DNA of 6,469 bases from contig JAURQY010000056.1 in the NCBI GenBank assembly GCA_030835875.1, forward strand, positions 1-6,469, given 5' to 3'. Source of the DNA: Nitriliruptorales bacterium (lineage in GTDB: Bacteria; Actinomycetota; Nitriliruptoria; Nitriliruptorales; Nitriliruptoraceae). A program made the translations under genes and the position numbers. Shown here one piece after another: positions 5,970-6,469 of the stretch. How positions within the stretch are numbered: position 1 is the first letter of the stretch; each line of letters opens with the position of its first letter. The notes below the pieces were generated by a model. That model did no database searches. It saw nothing but the letters and a program-made list of their open reading frames with translations, and was not told the DNA's origin.

Positions 5970-6469
5970 ATGGCGACCACGCTCCCGCAGCCGCGAACCA
6001 TCGTCCCGAAGCCTCCGAAGCGGCTGCTCCGGGCCGGCTACGCCGCGCTCGCCACCAACGTCGGGATCGTCGTCACCGGAGGCGTCGTCCGGGTGACCGG
6101 ATCCGGCCTCGGCTGCGCCGAGTGGCCGCAGTGCGAGCCCGGCAGCTTCACTCCGACGGTGAACGTGTTCGAGGACCTCCACGCAGCGATTGAGTTCGGC
6201 AACCGGCTCCTCACCTTCGCCGTCCTCGCGGCGTCGCTGTGGTTCCTGCTCGAGGTACGGCGGCATCCAGGGCTTCCGCGCGTCGTCCGACAGGTCGCCT
6301 GGATCCTGCCGCTCGGCGTGCTCGTCCAGGCGCTCATCGGTGGCGTGACCGTGCTCACTGGCCTGCACTGGTGGACGGTGTCGGTCCACTTCCTCGCCTC
6401 GATGGTGCTGATCGCGCTCGCCGTCGCCGGCGTGCTCGGCCTGCGCAGCGATCCCACCGAACCGGCCGC
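5970..6469 (+). CDS. ctaA: Heme A synthase, N-terminal part, cut by the window edge
   Basis: CtaA oxidises the methyl group of heme O to a formyl group, making heme A for cytochrome c oxidase. The frame opens at ATG 5970 and runs without a stop for 166 full codons to the right edge, about half of a typical protein of roughly 300 residues. It shows a first membrane helix (about 21-40) and the signature GGVVRVTGSGLGCAEWPQC (37-55) with the conserved loop cysteines C49 and C55. HAAIEFGNRLLTF (71-83) follows, then a helix to about 94, a short R-R loop, ILPLGVLVQALIGGVTVLTG (112-131) and HWWTVSVHFLAS (133-144). H140 fits the second heme-ligand histidine of this half. The position after E75, where Bacillus CtaA has a His, is N78; from memory this EFGNR form is usual in actinobacteria. 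It is divergent from ctaB, the next enzyme partner. Confidence 0.93.
   Translation, partial: MATTLPQPRTIVPKPPKRLLRAGYAALATNVGIVVTGGVVRVTGSGLGCAEWPQCEPGSFTPTVNVFEDLHAAIEFGNRLLTFAVLAASLWFLLEVRRHPGLPRVVRQVAWILPLGVLVQALIGGVTVLTGLHWWTVSVHFLASMVLIALAVAGVLGLRSDPTEPA

Noticed and set aside
5897..6001. Longer ctaB with ATG at 5971 or 6001
   Set aside because: Both starts lie at or beyond the divergent ctaA start and add unconserved residues. The GTG at 5896 has a well-spaced AGGAG. The back-to-back ATGs at 5969-5972 come from the palindrome CATG and are probably chance.
5334..6389. Minus-strand frame of 351 codons opposite ctaA
   Set aside because: It is a charged, low-complexity translation with no motifs, while the plus strand encodes clear CtaA motifs.

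Overview
The window is very GC-rich DNA with dense coding, strong G/C preference at third codon positions, ATG/GTG starts and 4-bp stop/start overlaps. It also carries a divergent heme A synthase / heme O synthase pair and an F420-type luciferase-like oxidoreductase. Together these point to a high-GC member of the Actinomycetota; I cannot place it more precisely from the sequence alone. No tRNA, rRNA, CRISPR array or insertion sequence is visible.

Layout, left to right. (1) The last 16 codons of a plus-strand gene end at 51. (2) Three bases away, and converging with it, lies a minus-strand gene (55-1710) for a 551-residue secreted, single-pass surface protein. It is built from cysteine-paired repeats resembling the ephrin-receptor-like (GCC2/GCC3) module, interrupted by four copies of a 19-residue Gly/Ser/Thr cassette. 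(3) A 106-bp gap separates it from a tightly packed minus-strand operon transcribed 4127->1817: a TetR-family repressor, an ABC exporter ATPase and an ABC-2 type permease, each overlapping the next by ATGA. (4) The operon's promoter is readable in the sequence: TTGACT-17 bp-TAGGCT, six bases before the repressor ATG (leaderless), with two matching 16-bp palindromes CTGAAC-N4-GTTCAG placed on the core promoter and on the start codon. (5) Upstream of it, ctaB (heme O synthase) and a downstream F420-dependent LLM oxidoreductase form a second minus-strand unit joined by a GTGA overlap. (6) ctaA (heme A synthase) is divergent from ctaB on the plus strand and runs off the right edge.

How the genes work together. 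ctaB and ctaA encode the two successive enzymes that turn heme B into heme O and then heme A for cytochrome c oxidase. The TetR/ABC operon looks like a self-regulated efflux system that senses an unknown ligand. The surface protein is the least familiar element; its repeat cassette is held constant as peptide while its codons have diverged. No sequence evidence links the surface protein functionally to the exporter beyond shared orientation and proximity.
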